A stretch of DNA of 64,000 bases. Source: Planctomycetota bacterium. Lineage in GTDB: Bacteria > Planctomycetota > Planctomycetia > Pirellulales > Pirellulaceae. The translations under genes were made by a program, and so were the position numbers. The stretch's first letter is position 1. Every line of letters begins with the position of its first letter. Location of the stretch: assembly GCA_017303505.1 (NCBI GenBank), contig JAFLCP010000008.1, forward strand, positions 22,592 to 86,591. Direction: 5' to 3'. Positions 1-9,215 of this stretch are shown in pieces. The notes below the pieces were generated by a model. The model was given only the letters and a program-made list of their open reading frames with translations. It was not told where the DNA came from and ran no database searches.

Positions 1-1288
1 TCAGCATCCACAGATAGAGATTGCAAAGCGGAGTTTCTTTGGAAAACTTAGTGTGGGTGGCCTGCTTAATGCGTCCCGCTGCGGTTCCGCAAAACAGAAT
101 CGGCAAATCGTCATGGTTATGTCGGTCACCATCCGAAATGCCACTGCCATAGATCAACATGCAATTGTCCAACAGCGTCCGCTCGCCTTCTTGGACTGCA
201 TCCAATTTGGCCAGCAAATAAGCAAGTTTCGACATGTGGTATCGATTGATCTTGGCAATTTTTTCTTGTTTTTCAGGACTCTTGCCATGATGCGATAACT
301 CATGATGGCCTTCCGAAATCTCAACCTGCGTATACGCACGATTGCTACCTTCATTGGCAAACATAAAGGAGACAACCCGCGTACTGTCGGTCTGCAAAGC
401 CAAGGTGTAAAGGTCGAGCATCAATTTGCAATGCTCATCCAGTTCTTTGGGGACACCGGCGGGACGAGCGTAATCGACACGATCACCGTCGGTCTTCACC
501 ACTAAGTCTGCGCGGCCCAAGCGGTTTTCGACTTCGCGAACGGAGTACATATACTCGTCGAGTTTGCGTTGATCCGATTGCCCAAGCGATCGTTTCAATC
601 CATTGGCTTCTTCGAGCACGGAATCCAAGATCGATTTGCGATAACGCTGTGCATTGTCCTTGATATCCTCGGCTTTGCCATTGCTGGGGTTGCTACCAAA
701 AAGACGATCGAACAACGCAGCTGGATTGTTTTCTTTTGCTAAGGGGCTCGTGGAATTTCGCCACGACAAGTTCGAGGAATAGGCACACGAATAACCGCTG
801 TCGCAACTTCCCGATTGCGCACTCCCTTCAAGTCCGAGTTCTAAACTGGCGAAGCGGGTTTCGCCACCGACTTGCTGAGCGGCCAATTGATCGACGCTGA
901 TACCATTCTGGATGTCAGCTCCGTCGGTCTTACGCGGATGGGCACCGGTCAAGAACGCGGCCCCGCTGCGAGCATGATCGCCGCCACCATCGCCATGGGC
1001 TCTGGCACCATCCAACGTTAAACCCGTGAGCACACTCACCTTTTTGCGAAAAGGTGCCAGCACCTCGAGTGTTTTGGTCAATTGATAATTTGGGCCTTCT
1101 TCGTTAGGTGTCCAATCGGGCATGTGCTTGCCGTTGGGAACATAAAAGAACCCCATCCGCAGTTTTCCATTAGGAGCCATCGACATGGCGCTTCGCGCAT
1201 GTGGCGCCATTGCTTCGAGCAACGGTAATGCCAAACAAACGCCGGAGGCTCTCAACAAGGTTCGTCGCGAAATTCTCTGGGCACTCAT
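1..1288 (-). CDS. DUF1552 domain secreted protein, 3' end cut by window edge
   Basis: The reading frame runs from ATG at 1288 to the window edge, giving 429 codons without a stop, so the C-terminus is missing. The N-terminus has an RRTLLRASG segment followed by a hydrophobic stretch, which resembles a Tat-type export signal. Visible family landmarks are the early GKLRMGFFYVPNGKHMPDW block, SVLTGL, HARSGAAFLTG, and LCNLYLWML at the edge, all as in DUF1552. The ATG overlaps the stop of the upstream cytochrome-type gene (ATGA, 4 bp), so the two are almost certainly one transcript and translationally coupled. DUF1552 proteins in planctomycetes are routinely paired with DUF1592-type cytochromes. 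Their biochemical role is not established; a location outside the cytoplasmic membrane is inferred from the signal. Confidence 0.9.
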   Translation of the reverse strand, partial: MSAQRISRRTLLRASGVCLALPLLEAMAPHARSAMSMAPNGKLRMGFFYVPNGKHMPDWTPNEEGPNYQLTKTLEVLAPFRKKVSVLTGLTLDGARAHGDGGGDHARSGAAFLTGAHPRKTDGADIQNGISVDQLAAQQVGGETRFASLELGLEGSAQSGSCDSGYSCAYSSNLSWRNSTSPLAKENNPAALFDRLFGSNPSNGKAEDIKDNAQRYRKSILDSVLEEANGLKRSLGQSDQRKLDEYMYSVREVENRLGRADLVVKTDGDRVDYARPAGVPKELDEHCKLMLDLYTLALQTDSTRVVSFMFANEGSNRAYTQVEISEGHHELSHHGKSPEKQEKIAKINRYHMSKLAYLLAKLDAVQEGERTLLDNCMLIYGSGISDGDRHNHDDLPILFCGTAAGRIKQATHTKFSKETPLCNLYLWML

Positions 1289-3621
1289 TCTCGGCTTCCT
1301 ATCTTCTGAAACGCATCGCTACGAATGATCTCGAAAATCATTGTAGAGAAGCGGTAGTCCGATTGCTTTAGTTGTTGTTCAATTTTCTCAACGGTGCACA
1401 GATCGTAGTAGTCGAGCCCGCGACCGATCGAATAAGTCAAGGTCTTTTCGATAAGGCAACGCACGAAACGATCTTGGTACTTGTCCTTGAGTAGTTTCCG
1501 AAGTGCAACTGCACCATCGACCTTTATGCCGCCCGGGAGTTCACCACTTGCATCAATCGGATCGTTGCCATCTTTGACTCTCCATCGTCCGACTGCATCA
1601 AAATTCTCAAGAGCAAAGCCCAGAGGATCCATCAATTGATGGCACGCAGCACAGGCTGGATCAGCCCGGTGTTGTTCCATTCTTTGTCGCAACGTGCCCG
1701 TGAGCTCCCCTTTTTCTTTTAACTCTGGGACACCCGGAGGCGCAGCGGGGGGAGGTGTGCCCAACAAACTATCCAAGACAAACTTGCCGCGTTTGACCGG
1801 ACTGGTTCGAGTAGGATTGCTCGTCACAGCGAGGATGCTTGCCTGAGTCAGCAAGCCACCGCGCACTGTTCCTGCCAACGAGACGCGACGGAACTGTTCG
1901 CCTTCAACACCCGATATGCCGTAAAACTCGGCTAATGATTGGTTCAAATAGGTATAATCGGAATCGAGCAAATTCAAAACGCTTTCATCGTTACGCATCA
2001 CCGAAGCAAAGAAAGTAAATGTCTCGCGCTTCATCGCGTTGCGCATCGCATCGTTAAATTGCGGGAATTGTTGTTTGCTGGGTTGGAATTCATCCAGCTT
2101 TCTTAATTGAAGCCACTGCCCCACAAAGTTCTCGACAAATTGATTAGCGCGGCGATCTTTGAGCATTCGTTCGACTTGGCCACGCAAGATCGTTGGATCG
2201 CTAAGTTGTTTTTTTGCCGCCAATCGAAAGAGCTCGTCATCGGGCATTGTGCTCCACAGGAAATACGAAATACGAGTGGCAATTTCAAATTCATCTAATT
2301 CCGCGTACTTGGTTGAGCCAACTGCGGGCCGTTGCTTTTCGATGCGGAACAAGAACTGTGGAGAGAGCAGTAAGCCCTGCAGTACGATTTGGATAGAGGC
2401 TTCGAACGCTTCGCCATCGGCTTGGACTTGTTGGGCAATACCGACCCAGCGGTCCACTTCTTCTTGGGTGGCAGGACGTCGAAAAGCTCGATTGACGAGT
2501 CGTTGTATTACTTTGCGAGTGACCTCTTCCGAATCGGCTTCGCCCGTTGGAGTCTGCGAAATCAATTTCTTATGAGATTCGGGGAGTTGTGATTCGTGAA
2601 TTTTGGTTCCCGCTTTTTCACCTTCGAGTTTCACATGTTCGACCATGAGATTGCGGTCCAACTTGTTGCCATTGCCGTTGTCTTGGTAGAAGTCGTTGAG
2701 AAATTCGATTCCAATTTTGCGGCGGCCCGATTTGAGACGCACCGTCACCACATAATCTTTCGGTTCACCACGCTTGTTGGGAATCGAAATCGTTTTCATT
2801 TGTTTCCCATCGATGACAACGGCCGCTTTCACGGGCTCGTCCCCAGCTTGATCACCGCTGGCCGTGATCGTCAATTTGTAGGAACCAGGCCAAGGGATTT
2901 GTTCTTGAGCGTACGCTTCGCCTGCACTGCTGAGCGAAGCAAAGTTACCGGTAGCTCGTCCCCCTTTGTCGATCTTTAATTGGGAACCAGTCCACTCGCT
3001 CGTGTGTTTCTTGCCTGGTGGTGGAACAACGATCGCTGCTTTGGAAATTTCTTCTGCCGCTTCGATGTACTTTTCAAGTAATATCGGTGGAAGGGTCAAT
3101 ACGTCACCGATGTTGTCAAAACCATAGCCGACGTCATCGCCAGGAAATTCGAATGCCTTGGGATATTCGACTCCCGTAAGATCGCGGACGGTGTTGGCAT
3201 ATTCAAAGCGATTCAAACGACGAACGGTGACTTTTCCCGGATTAGGGTCTTTCACACAATTCACCGCGTTGGTCGCAGCTTGAATGAATTCTAGGATCTT
3301 TACTTTTTCGGTGGCGGGGATGGGCTCGCTTTGCGCAGGTGGCATAATGCCCGCTTCAATTTGCTGACTGATCTTGAGCCAAGCTTTTCGGCCTTGCAGG
3401 ATTTGGCTGGGCGATTCAAATTTTTCCAACCGGATTCCGGCCTGTGCATCATCGCCCGTATGACAATCGCCGCAGTATTGGTTTAGCAAAGGTTGAACGA
3501 CTTGCCATTGTTTGTCCAGCTCGGGATCTTCTCCACTGAGCGGCGAGTGAGTTGCTCCAAACAACAGAGTGGTAAAACATGTAACCACCCGGACGAAATA
3601 AGATCTGTTTGGAAATTGCAT
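1285..3621 (-). CDS. Secreted cytochrome-like protein with DUF1587/DUF1595/DUF1592/DUF1588/DUF1585 domains
   Basis: With ATG at 3621 the product has 778 residues and begins with a short basic segment and a hydrophobic signal stretch; a TTG at 3660 in frame is the alternative start. Residues 50-54 form a CGDCH heme-c type motif in a PSCyt1-like domain. A VRRLNRFEYANTVRDL block near residue 132 marks DUF1587. A region around 205-335 looks like a beta-rich, carbohydrate-binding-like insert. DUF1595, DUF1592, DUF1588 and DUF1585 follow, the last part holding a second CAACH motif at 657-661 and the block MDPLGFALENFDAVGRWR. Two CxxCH motifs suggest heme c attachment, but this is unproven. It is translated just before, and overlaps, the DUF1552 gene. 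Such pairs are common and numerous in planctomycete genomes and have no assigned reaction. Confidence 0.92.
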   Translation of the reverse strand: MQFPNRSYFVRVVTCFTTLLFGATHSPLSGEDPELDKQWQVVQPLLNQYCGDCHTGDDAQAGIRLEKFESPSQILQGRKAWLKISQQIEAGIMPPAQSEPIPATEKVKILEFIQAATNAVNCVKDPNPGKVTVRRLNRFEYANTVRDLTGVEYPKAFEFPGDDVGYGFDNIGDVLTLPPILLEKYIEAAEEISKAAIVVPPPGKKHTSEWTGSQLKIDKGGRATGNFASLSSAGEAYAQEQIPWPGSYKLTITASGDQAGDEPVKAAVVIDGKQMKTISIPNKRGEPKDYVVTVRLKSGRRKIGIEFLNDFYQDNGNGNKLDRNLMVEHVKLEGEKAGTKIHESQLPESHKKLISQTPTGEADSEEVTRKVIQRLVNRAFRRPATQEEVDRWVGIAQQVQADGEAFEASIQIVLQGLLLSPQFLFRIEKQRPAVGSTKYAELDEFEIATRISYFLWSTMPDDELFRLAAKKQLSDPTILRGQVERMLKDRRANQFVENFVGQWLQLRKLDEFQPSKQQFPQFNDAMRNAMKRETFTFFASVMRNDESVLNLLDSDYTYLNQSLAEFYGISGVEGEQFRRVSLAGTVRGGLLTQASILAVTSNPTRTSPVKRGKFVLDSLLGTPPPAAPPGVPELKEKGELTGTLRQRMEQHRADPACAACHQLMDPLGFALENFDAVGRWRVKDGNDPIDASGELPGGIKVDGAVALRKLLKDKYQDRFVRCLIEKTLTYSIGRGLDYYDLCTVEKIEQQLKQSDYRFSTMIFEIIRSDAFQKIGSRE

Positions 3622-3792
3622 GCGGAAATCGTTGCTTCGGCCAAAGAACTCAAAAACCAATGACTTTCTCCGTTCGAATGGGAAGTGTCTTTCGCAAACG
3701 GAGATGCGTTGCCGCTACACTATTGTATTCTAGCGTGGCAAATTACGCAAAATCGAGCCAAATATCGATGCATAAACTGGAGGAAGTCGTCC

Positions 3793-4146
3793 ATGAGTGA
3801 TGAAGTTTTGGGAGCCACATTTCGTTCGAAAAAGTGCGTACCCTGCGAGGGCGGGGTTGATGCCTGCTCGATCGAACAAGCTCGTGATTGGATGCGTGGG
3901 CTGAAGGATTGGACGTTGGATTCGTCGGGAAAGAAAATATCCAAAACGTGGAAGCTAAAGAACTTTGTCGAATGCTTAGCGAAAGTGAACGCGATTGGTG
4001 CGTTGGCTGAGGAAGAAGCTCATCATCCCGATGTGCATATCGAAAACTACCGCATGTTGCGAGTAGAAATTTGGACGCACGCTATCGATGGCTTGAGCGA
4101 GAATGATTTCATCCTCGCTGCGAAGATTGACGCAAGTTTTCAGTGA
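3793..4146 (+). CDS. 4a-hydroxytetrahydrobiopterin dehydratase (pterin-4a-carbinolamine dehydratase)
   Basis: The 117-residue product carries the family signature: HHP at 77-79 within EEEAHHPDV, a tyrosine and valine strand after it, and WTHAIDGLSENDF from residue 94. The enzyme dehydrates 4a-hydroxytetrahydrobiopterin and so recycles the pterin cofactor of aromatic amino acid hydroxylases; no hydroxylase gene lies in this window. ATG 3793 is preferred because GGAGG lies about nine bases upstream and the length fits the family; the frame stays open further upstream without homology. The first 20 residues, with three cysteines in the first 25, follow a pattern often seen in the bacterial PhhB-type proteins. 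The stop codon is inside the first unit of a 15-bp repeat. Confidence 0.9.
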   Translation: MSDEVLGATFRSKKCVPCEGGVDACSIEQARDWMRGLKDWTLDSSGKKISKTWKLKNFVECLAKVNAIGALAEEEAHHPDVHIENYRMLRVEIWTHAIDGLSENDFILAAKIDASFQ

Positions 4147-4294
4147 TTCAGTGATTTAGTGGTTCAGTTTTCAGTGATTCAGTTTTCAGTGATTCAGTTT
4201 TCAGTGATTCAGTTTAGAAGCGGAATCGCTGAGCATTTTTCACTAATCGCTAATCCAAAAAGACTGAATCACTGAACACTGAAAACTGAACACT
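4137..4294. repeat. 15-bp tandem repeat with inverted copies
   Basis: The unit TTTTCAGTGATTCAG occurs three times without change at 4168-4212 and once at 4137-4151, where it supplies the last codons and TGA stop of the pterin dehydratase gene. Degenerate units lie between. Inverted versions of the same words (CTGAATCACTGAACACTGAAAACTG) lie at 4264-4288, so the block can fold back on itself. It sits between two convergent genes (stops at 4146 and 4296), where it may act as a transcription end in both directions. That role is inferred from position only. Confidence 0.7.
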
Positions 4295-4295
4295 A

Positions 4296-4886
4296 TTACT
4301 TATATTCCGCTTGGAAGAACTCTTTGCTCTTGTCCACGGTTGGCTTGATGGTTCGCGATCCTTCTTTCCAGTTGGCTGGGCAAACTTCGCCATTGGTTTC
4401 GAAGAATTGTAGGGCCTTAACCATTCGCAGAGCTTCTTCAACGCTGCGGCCGAGAGGCAGGTCATTCACTACTTGATGACGAACAACGCCGGCTTTGTCG
4501 ATCAAGAACAAGCCGCGAAGAGCCACCGCATCGTTCACCAAAACGTCGTAACTGCGAGCGATCGACTTGTTCAAGTCGGCAACCAAAGGATATTCGATTT
4601 GACCTAGACCACCTTGATTGCGTGGCAGATTGCGCCATGCCAAGTGGCTGAAGTGACTGTCGACGGACACACCCAAGAGTTGAACTCCAAGAGCTTCAAA
4701 CGACTTTGCTGCGTCGGAGAACGCGATGATTTCCGTTGGGCAAACAAAGGTGAAGTCGAGTGGGTAGAAGAACAAGACAACATACTTGCCACGATAGTCT
4801 GCCAAGCTGATTTCTTTGAAACTCCCGTCGGCCATTACGGCTGTGGCTTTGAAGTCAGGAGCAGGCTTTTGTACAAGCACGGACAT
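4296..4886 (-). CDS. Typical 2-Cys peroxiredoxin (AhpC/Prx1 type)
   Basis: The 196-residue protein has the peroxidatic site [13 protein letters not shown] with Cys49, the resolving site EVCPANW with Cys169, and Arg124 in RGLFLID. It reduces hydrogen peroxide and organic peroxides in the cytoplasm, normally being reduced again by thioredoxin or an AhpF-like partner; none is encoded nearby. A GGLG segment at 92-95 is present, which in eukaryotic Prx1 proteins goes with sensitivity to over-oxidation, but the usual C-terminal YF motif is not clear here (ending FFQAEYK). ATG 4886 follows a good CGAGGAGAC ribosome site. The gene is convergent with the pterin dehydratase gene. Confidence 0.95.
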   Translation of the reverse strand: MSVLVQKPAPDFKATAVMADGSFKEISLADYRGKYVVLFFYPLDFTFVCPTEIIAFSDAAKSFEALGVQLLGVSVDSHFSHLAWRNLPRNQGGLGQIEYPLVADLNKSIARSYDVLVNDAVALRGLFLIDKAGVVRHQVVNDLPLGRSVEEALRMVKALQFFETNGEVCPANWKEGSRTIKPTVDKSKEFFQAEYK

Positions 4887-5046
4887 GTTTAGTCTCCTCG
4901 AAAATTATTGAATCTAACGTTGAACGTTGGCAATTTTTTGAACACGACGAACCGATGCCACGATCATCGGGTATTATCAACTTTTGTCAACCTATGAAGA
5001 AGGGGACGGAGCCCCAATCGCGGGCCGAAATTCCAGAGGATTTGCT

Positions 5047-5481
5047 ATGTCCGATACCGCAGGGGCTGAGCCCGAACGCAGTGAAAATCCCGCAAAGCTT
5101 CCCCCGCCATTACAGATGGGGGCTGATAGCCACACAACGCTTCTTCAACTGCGAACTGTGGTAGCTACGTTTGTTCATGAGCGAAATTGGGAGCAGTTTC
5201 ATAACCCCAAGAATCTGGGTATGTCTCTAGCGATCGAAACCGCTGAGCTCATGGAGCATTTTCAGTGGCGGACCTTGGAGGAATCTGCGAATGTCGTTCA
5301 TCAACCGGGTGAACGCGAGAAAATTGCAGAAGAGGTGTCCGATTGCTTGGCTTATATCCTGGCATTGGCCAATGTGATGCAGCTCGATTTGTCGCAAGCA
5401 CTGGTCGCGAAGATGGAAAAGAACGCGCAGAAATATCCCATCGACCAAGCTGCTGGTCGATGGGAAAGACCAACTCAATAA
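5047..5481 (+). CDS. MazG-like nucleotide pyrophosphohydrolase
   Basis: The 144-residue product matches the small MazG/dCTPase-type family. Family motifs are LRTVVATFVHERNWEQFHNPKNL, then ExxE at 65-68 (IETAELMEHFQW) and ExxD at 96-99 (EEVSDCLAY), which bind the magnesium ions. These enzymes split nucleoside triphosphates, often non-canonical or dCTP-like ones, to the monophosphate and pyrophosphate. ATG 5047 is chosen because AGAGGA precedes it by a suitable distance; an in-frame TTG at 4984 is the alternative. The first 30 residues are variable and Pro/Ala-rich. The stop lies one base from the stop of the convergent M28 peptidase gene. Confidence 0.88.
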   Translation: MSDTAGAEPERSENPAKLPPPLQMGADSHTTLLQLRTVVATFVHERNWEQFHNPKNLGMSLAIETAELMEHFQWRTLEESANVVHQPGEREKIAEEVSDCLAYILALANVMQLDLSQALVAKMEKNAQKYPIDQAAGRWERPTQ

Positions 5482-5482
5482 C

Positions 5483-6406
5483 TTACTTTAATTCGCTGTG
5501 CCATTGTCGGATGGCGCTTTCCAAGAAGTTGATTCCCGGCAACATTTGAGCCGTATTAACTTTCTTGGGCAAATCGTCGGCGGTATGGATTAGCGCTAGG
5601 ATTTTGGGGCGGACGGTGCGATCGCCACCGAACATCTTTTCGAGTTCATCTACTTCATCTGGAGGTAGCAACGAATACGAGACCGCATCAATCTTTTCTG
5701 CCAGAAATGACAAGTGATCGCTGGGTGGATAGGCTTCAGCGAAGTCAAATGTCAATGAGAAATTGGGATCCACCTTTTCAGACGCTTTCACCAAAGGATG
5801 ATCTGCTTTGGGTGAGTAAAGCCATAGTTCATCGCCGTAAGCGAAGACGTCCATGTTGATCATCAAGAATGGCTTTTCCTTGAGACTCTTCGCATAAGCT
5901 GCGGAACCCCATAGTCCGTTCTCTTCGAGGTCAAAGAAGACGGCGGTAACTCGCAAGTTATCGAGTGGCTTCTGACGAATGCGATGAATCAACTCGATCA
6001 ATGTCGCACAGCCAGCACCATTATCGACGGCACCTTGGCCACGTTCAACGCGATCTAAATGGGCTCCGATCACCAACCATTTGGGCAAGGTCGTACCATC
6101 AGTTGGAGCAGCGACGTTACCTTCACCTTGGATATCCACTACCAAGTTCTTCCCTGCGGCTTGGCCTTTCTTGAACTCCTCGATGCGATACTTGATTCCA
6201 TTGTCATCGAGAACTTCACTAAGCAGGGCCACTCGTTCTTGTTTGTTGGCGCGGCAGAGTTTTTCAATGGTGGCCGAGATTGATTGTTCGGTACCAAAAG
6301 CAGGCTTCGCCTCCTGTGCAAGAGCGGGGGACGCGCTTGCTAATGCAAAACCGAGACCTGCAGCACACGACACAAAATAGCCAAATTTCATCCAGCCATT
6401 TTTCAT
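5483..6406 (-). CDS. Secreted M28 family metallopeptidase
   Basis: The 307-residue product starts with a signal peptide ending near ALAQ (residue 31). The co-catalytic zinc ligands of family M28 are visible: H116 and D118 in GAHLD, D128 in AVDNGAG, and the E161-E162 pair in DLEENG; a later histidine in ALIHTADD is a candidate last ligand. M28 enzymes are aminopeptidases or carboxypeptidases, and this one should act outside the cytoplasm. ATG 6406 has GGAAGGA just upstream. It follows the adaptor gene by 38 bp on the same strand, so the two may be co-transcribed, although no shared role is obvious. Confidence 0.9.
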   Translation of the reverse strand: MKNGWMKFGYFVSCAAGLGFALASASPALAQEAKPAFGTEQSISATIEKLCRANKQERVALLSEVLDDNGIKYRIEEFKKGQAAGKNLVVDIQGEGNVAAPTDGTTLPKWLVIGAHLDRVERGQGAVDNGAGCATLIELIHRIRQKPLDNLRVTAVFFDLEENGLWGSAAYAKSLKEKPFLMINMDVFAYGDELWLYSPKADHPLVKASEKVDPNFSLTFDFAEAYPPSDHLSFLAEKIDAVSYSLLPPDEVDELEKMFGGDRTVRPKILALIHTADDLPKKVNTAQMLPGINFLESAIRQWHSELK

Positions 6407-6444
6407 TGAAATTTCCTTCCTAAATGCGCTGGTGGTGAAAAAGC

Positions 6445-7704
6445 TTATTGTTCCTTAGGTTTTTCACCGATGACCAGCTCTTTGTCGACTTCCAAACTCT
6501 TATCCAGCAACTCAGTATAGCGACTGTCGGAGATGCCGATGCGAACTTTGATGGCCCGCAAAAAATCTCCATCCTGATACCAGACATAACGTTCGGAACG
6601 TTTTTGATTGGCATCAAATTTCTCGCTCGCCGATTGATTGCTGGCGACATTATCTTCGGAGCGTTCTTCGGATACGCCGTCGAGAATCGCGCGATCGTCG
6701 GGATGGACTTGGGCGCGTTCGGGATAAAACCGCAGCGCAGCGTTCGGTATCTTGATAACGTCCGCTTTCTTTTCAATTTGAAACGACAGGTTCGCAGTCA
6801 TACCAGGGAGCAGTTTCAAGCTCTCGTTCGGGGTTTGGACCACAACCGGATAGGTGACAACGTTCTGTTCGGTAGTGCTGGCCAAACGAACTTGTTCGAT
6901 CTTGCCGTTTTCAAAAATCTCATTTGGATAGGCATCGACAGTGAAGCGTACGGGTTGACCTTCGTCTTTCGCTTTACGAATCAGTCCGATATCGGCTTCA
7001 TCGACCGAAGCAAAGATATTGACTTTCTTATCAAGGTCAGGGGCGATCACGAACAGTTCCGGAGTTTGGAATTGGGATGCCAGTGTTTGTCCTTGATCGA
7101 CCTTGCGATCGATGATGATGCCGTCGACCGGAGCCAGAATTTTGGTATAGCCCATGTTGGTCAACGAGTTTTCAAGGTTCGCTCGCGCTTGTTCCACATT
7201 CGTTTGGGCCACCGAGAGTTCTGCCTGCTGAGCGGCTTTGGTGAATACGATCTCGTCAAGTTCTGTTTCTGAGATAAATTCGCTGTTGATTTTCTGCAGA
7301 TCGGAGGCACGCTTTTCCGAGTTGATCGCTTGTTGTAAACGGGCTTGAGCTCGTTCTACTTCGGCTTCGCGTGTTTTGAGGATGGCGCGATCGCGAAGCA
7401 CGGCTGAATCGTAAAGTTTGGGATCAATCTCAGCTAGGATTTGGTCCTTCTTCACGGGATCGTTGAAGTCCACATGAAGTTTTTGAACAGGTCCCGAAAC
7501 GACCGAGCCGATAGAAACCTTCTGTACAGGTTGCACTTCACCGGTGGCATTTACGACGAGGGTTATGTCGCCGCGGGTGACTTTTTGGGAACGGTACTGA
7601 ATCTTGGTCCGTTCGCGCCAGTATTTAACCGCCGGGTTATAACCGGCAACGCCGATCCCAACCATGACGCTCAGAACGATAAGCCACTTGATAAGAGATC
7701 GCAT
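6445..7704 (-). CDS. Efflux periplasmic adaptor subunit (HlyD/MacA-like)
   Basis: The 419-residue product begins with one hydrophobic anchor (residues 4-23). It then has the split lipoyl/barrel-sandwich halves (GPVQKLHVDFNDPVKKDQIL and TKILAPVDGIIIDRKVDQGQ), separated by an Ala/Gln/Glu-rich coiled-coil hairpin at about 95-175, and a beta-barrel and membrane-proximal part after residue 210. Such proteins link an inner-membrane pump to an outer-membrane channel. It most resembles MacA-type adaptors of ABC exporters. No ABC, RND or TolC gene is next to it: the upstream neighbour is FabH and the downstream one a peptidase, so its pump must be elsewhere. A charged linker near residues 345-370 (EERSEDNVASNQSASEK) is unusual. 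Confidence 0.88.
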   Translation of the reverse strand: MRSLIKWLIVLSVMVGIGVAGYNPAVKYWRERTKIQYRSQKVTRGDITLVVNATGEVQPVQKVSIGSVVSGPVQKLHVDFNDPVKKDQILAEIDPKLYDSAVLRDRAILKTREAEVERAQARLQQAINSEKRASDLQKINSEFISETELDEIVFTKAAQQAELSVAQTNVEQARANLENSLTNMGYTKILAPVDGIIIDRKVDQGQTLASQFQTPELFVIAPDLDKKVNIFASVDEADIGLIRKAKDEGQPVRFTVDAYPNEIFENGKIEQVRLASTTEQNVVTYPVVVQTPNESLKLLPGMTANLSFQIEKKADVIKIPNAALRFYPERAQVHPDDRAILDGVSEERSEDNVASNQSASEKFDANQKRSERYVWYQDGDFLRAIKVRIGISDSRYTELLDKSLEVDKELVIGEKPKEQ

Positions 7705-7797
7705 CTTTACCCGACCAATGGATGAAAAAAATTCCGAGTTACCACAAACCCAGTCTATTTACACCCGATTGAAATAGAAAGTTTCAGAGATTGCGAT

Positions 7798-9063
7798 TTA
7801 CCAACAAACTGCCGCTGTACCCCAGGCCAAACCTGAGCCAAATCCGCTCAGGAGCAATTTATCGCCACGTTGAATTCGGCCTTCTTTAACCGCTTCATCG
7901 AGAGCTAGGGGAATGCTGGCGGCAGAGGTGTTGCCATATCGATCGACGTTGATCAACAAGCGGTCCCGTTCAAATTCAAAATCTTCGACCGCTGAATCGA
8001 TGATACGCAAATTGGCTTGATGCAGGATAACGCATTGGAGTTCTTTCGGTTTCCAGCCTGCGAACCCCAGCACATCGATGGTGCTATCTTCGATCACGCG
8101 GACGGCCCATTTGAAGACGGTGCGTCCATCCATGGTCAGATATTGACGTCCATGGGTGAGGCTCTCTGCTGAAAGTGGCTCACGGCTGCCGCCACCTGGA
8201 ATGCAAAGAGCTGAAGCACCCACACCTTCAGCTCCTAATGTGTATGCAGTTAGACCTTGTTCCTCATGGTCACCCGGTTGGATCAAGACCGCGCCAGCTC
8301 CATCTCCGAAGAGTGGAAAGGTTTTAATGTCGGCTGGGTTTACAGTGCGGCTCATCACTTCAGCCCCAATGACCAAGGCATTCCGGGCTGTTCCACATTT
8401 GACGAACTGCGCTGCTGTTACAAGCGCGTACATGAAGCCAGCACACGCTGCATTGACATCCATAGCTGGGCAGACGCAACCCAAGCGATTTTGCACGATA
8501 CATGCGGTCGATGGGGTTAGTTGGTCCGGCGTGATAGTAGCGACGATAATCAAATCAACGTCTTGAGTCGTGATACCTGCTTGAGCCAAGCAATCGTGCG
8601 CGGCAGCAACAGCGAGGTCACTCGTCGCCACATGACTTTCAGCGTACCGGCGTTGTTTAATTCCCGTGCGTTGAACAATCCAATCGCTGTCGCATCCTAA
8701 GGCTGCCAATTCTTCATTGGGAACAATTCGTTCGGGAACATAGCTCCCGGTTGCCGCAATTTTGATACCGGTCAATTTATTGAGACGACTGCGGCCTGAC
8801 GGTTTATAATTCTGAAGTCTTTGACGGACGGATTCGCTTTTAGGAGGATCGCCGGGATTGCGGGTAGGTTTAGCGGCGACTTTCAGTCCGTGCGGAGCAT
8901 TTACCACCGAGGTAGCTTGGTTGGTTGGATTGCTGCCGTTACCTGGCTGCGAAACCGATGTCTCGGGTTTGGAAGAGGAGCTTGGGGGATTTGCCATGCC
9001 AGTCCTTCCGCTGGGGTTCGGTTCGTTAGACGACGGTACGACAGAGGTGGGGACTGTGGCCAA
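7798..9063 (-). CDS. fabH: 3-oxoacyl-ACP synthase III (KAS III) with long N-terminal extension
   Basis: The core from about residue 97 is a clear KAS III: Cys207 in NAACAGF, His348 in HQANLRI, Asn378 in GNTSAAS, and the closing GFGSGLAWG. KAS III joins acetyl- or acyl-CoA to malonyl-ACP to start fatty acid synthesis. The full frame has 421 residues, about 95 more than usual. The extra N-terminus is Ser/Pro/Asn-rich and looks disordered until a basic segment (VRQRLQNYKPSGRSRLNKL). TTG 9063 is preceded by AGAGGA at a good distance; ATG codon 23 is the main alternative, and would still leave about 75 extra residues. No other fatty-acid gene is next to it. Confidence 0.92.
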   Translation of the reverse strand: MATVPTSVVPSSNEPNPSGRTGMANPPSSSSKPETSVSQPGNGSNPTNQATSVVNAPHGLKVAAKPTRNPGDPPKSESVRQRLQNYKPSGRSRLNKLTGIKIAATGSYVPERIVPNEELAALGCDSDWIVQRTGIKQRRYAESHVATSDLAVAAAHDCLAQAGITTQDVDLIIVATITPDQLTPSTACIVQNRLGCVCPAMDVNAACAGFMYALVTAAQFVKCGTARNALVIGAEVMSRTVNPADIKTFPLFGDGAGAVLIQPGDHEEQGLTAYTLGAEGVGASALCIPGGGSREPLSAESLTHGRQYLTMDGRTVFKWAVRVIEDSTIDVLGFAGWKPKELQCVILHQANLRIIDSAVEDFEFERDRLLINVDRYGNTSAASIPLALDEAVKEGRIQRGDKLLLSGFGSGLAWGTAAVCW

Positions 9064-9215
9064 ATCATGATCCTCTATTAACTTACTCGCCCAGAAACGG
9101 TTTCGAGCGACGTTCTAACGGGTTAGTATACAGGAAAAGGGGGAGCGTCCGACAGGCTCAACCGTAGGAAAAATTTAGTGGACATGTGTTGTGTTTCTCG
9201 CTTCAGCAGTGGCTT

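Noticed and set aside
4137..4214. CRISPR-like short repeats
   Set aside because: Units are directly adjacent without spacers, so this is a tandem repeat and not an array.
6448..7272. 274-codon plus-strand frame inside the adaptor gene
   Set aside because: Antisense shadow; the minus-strand gene has full family motifs.
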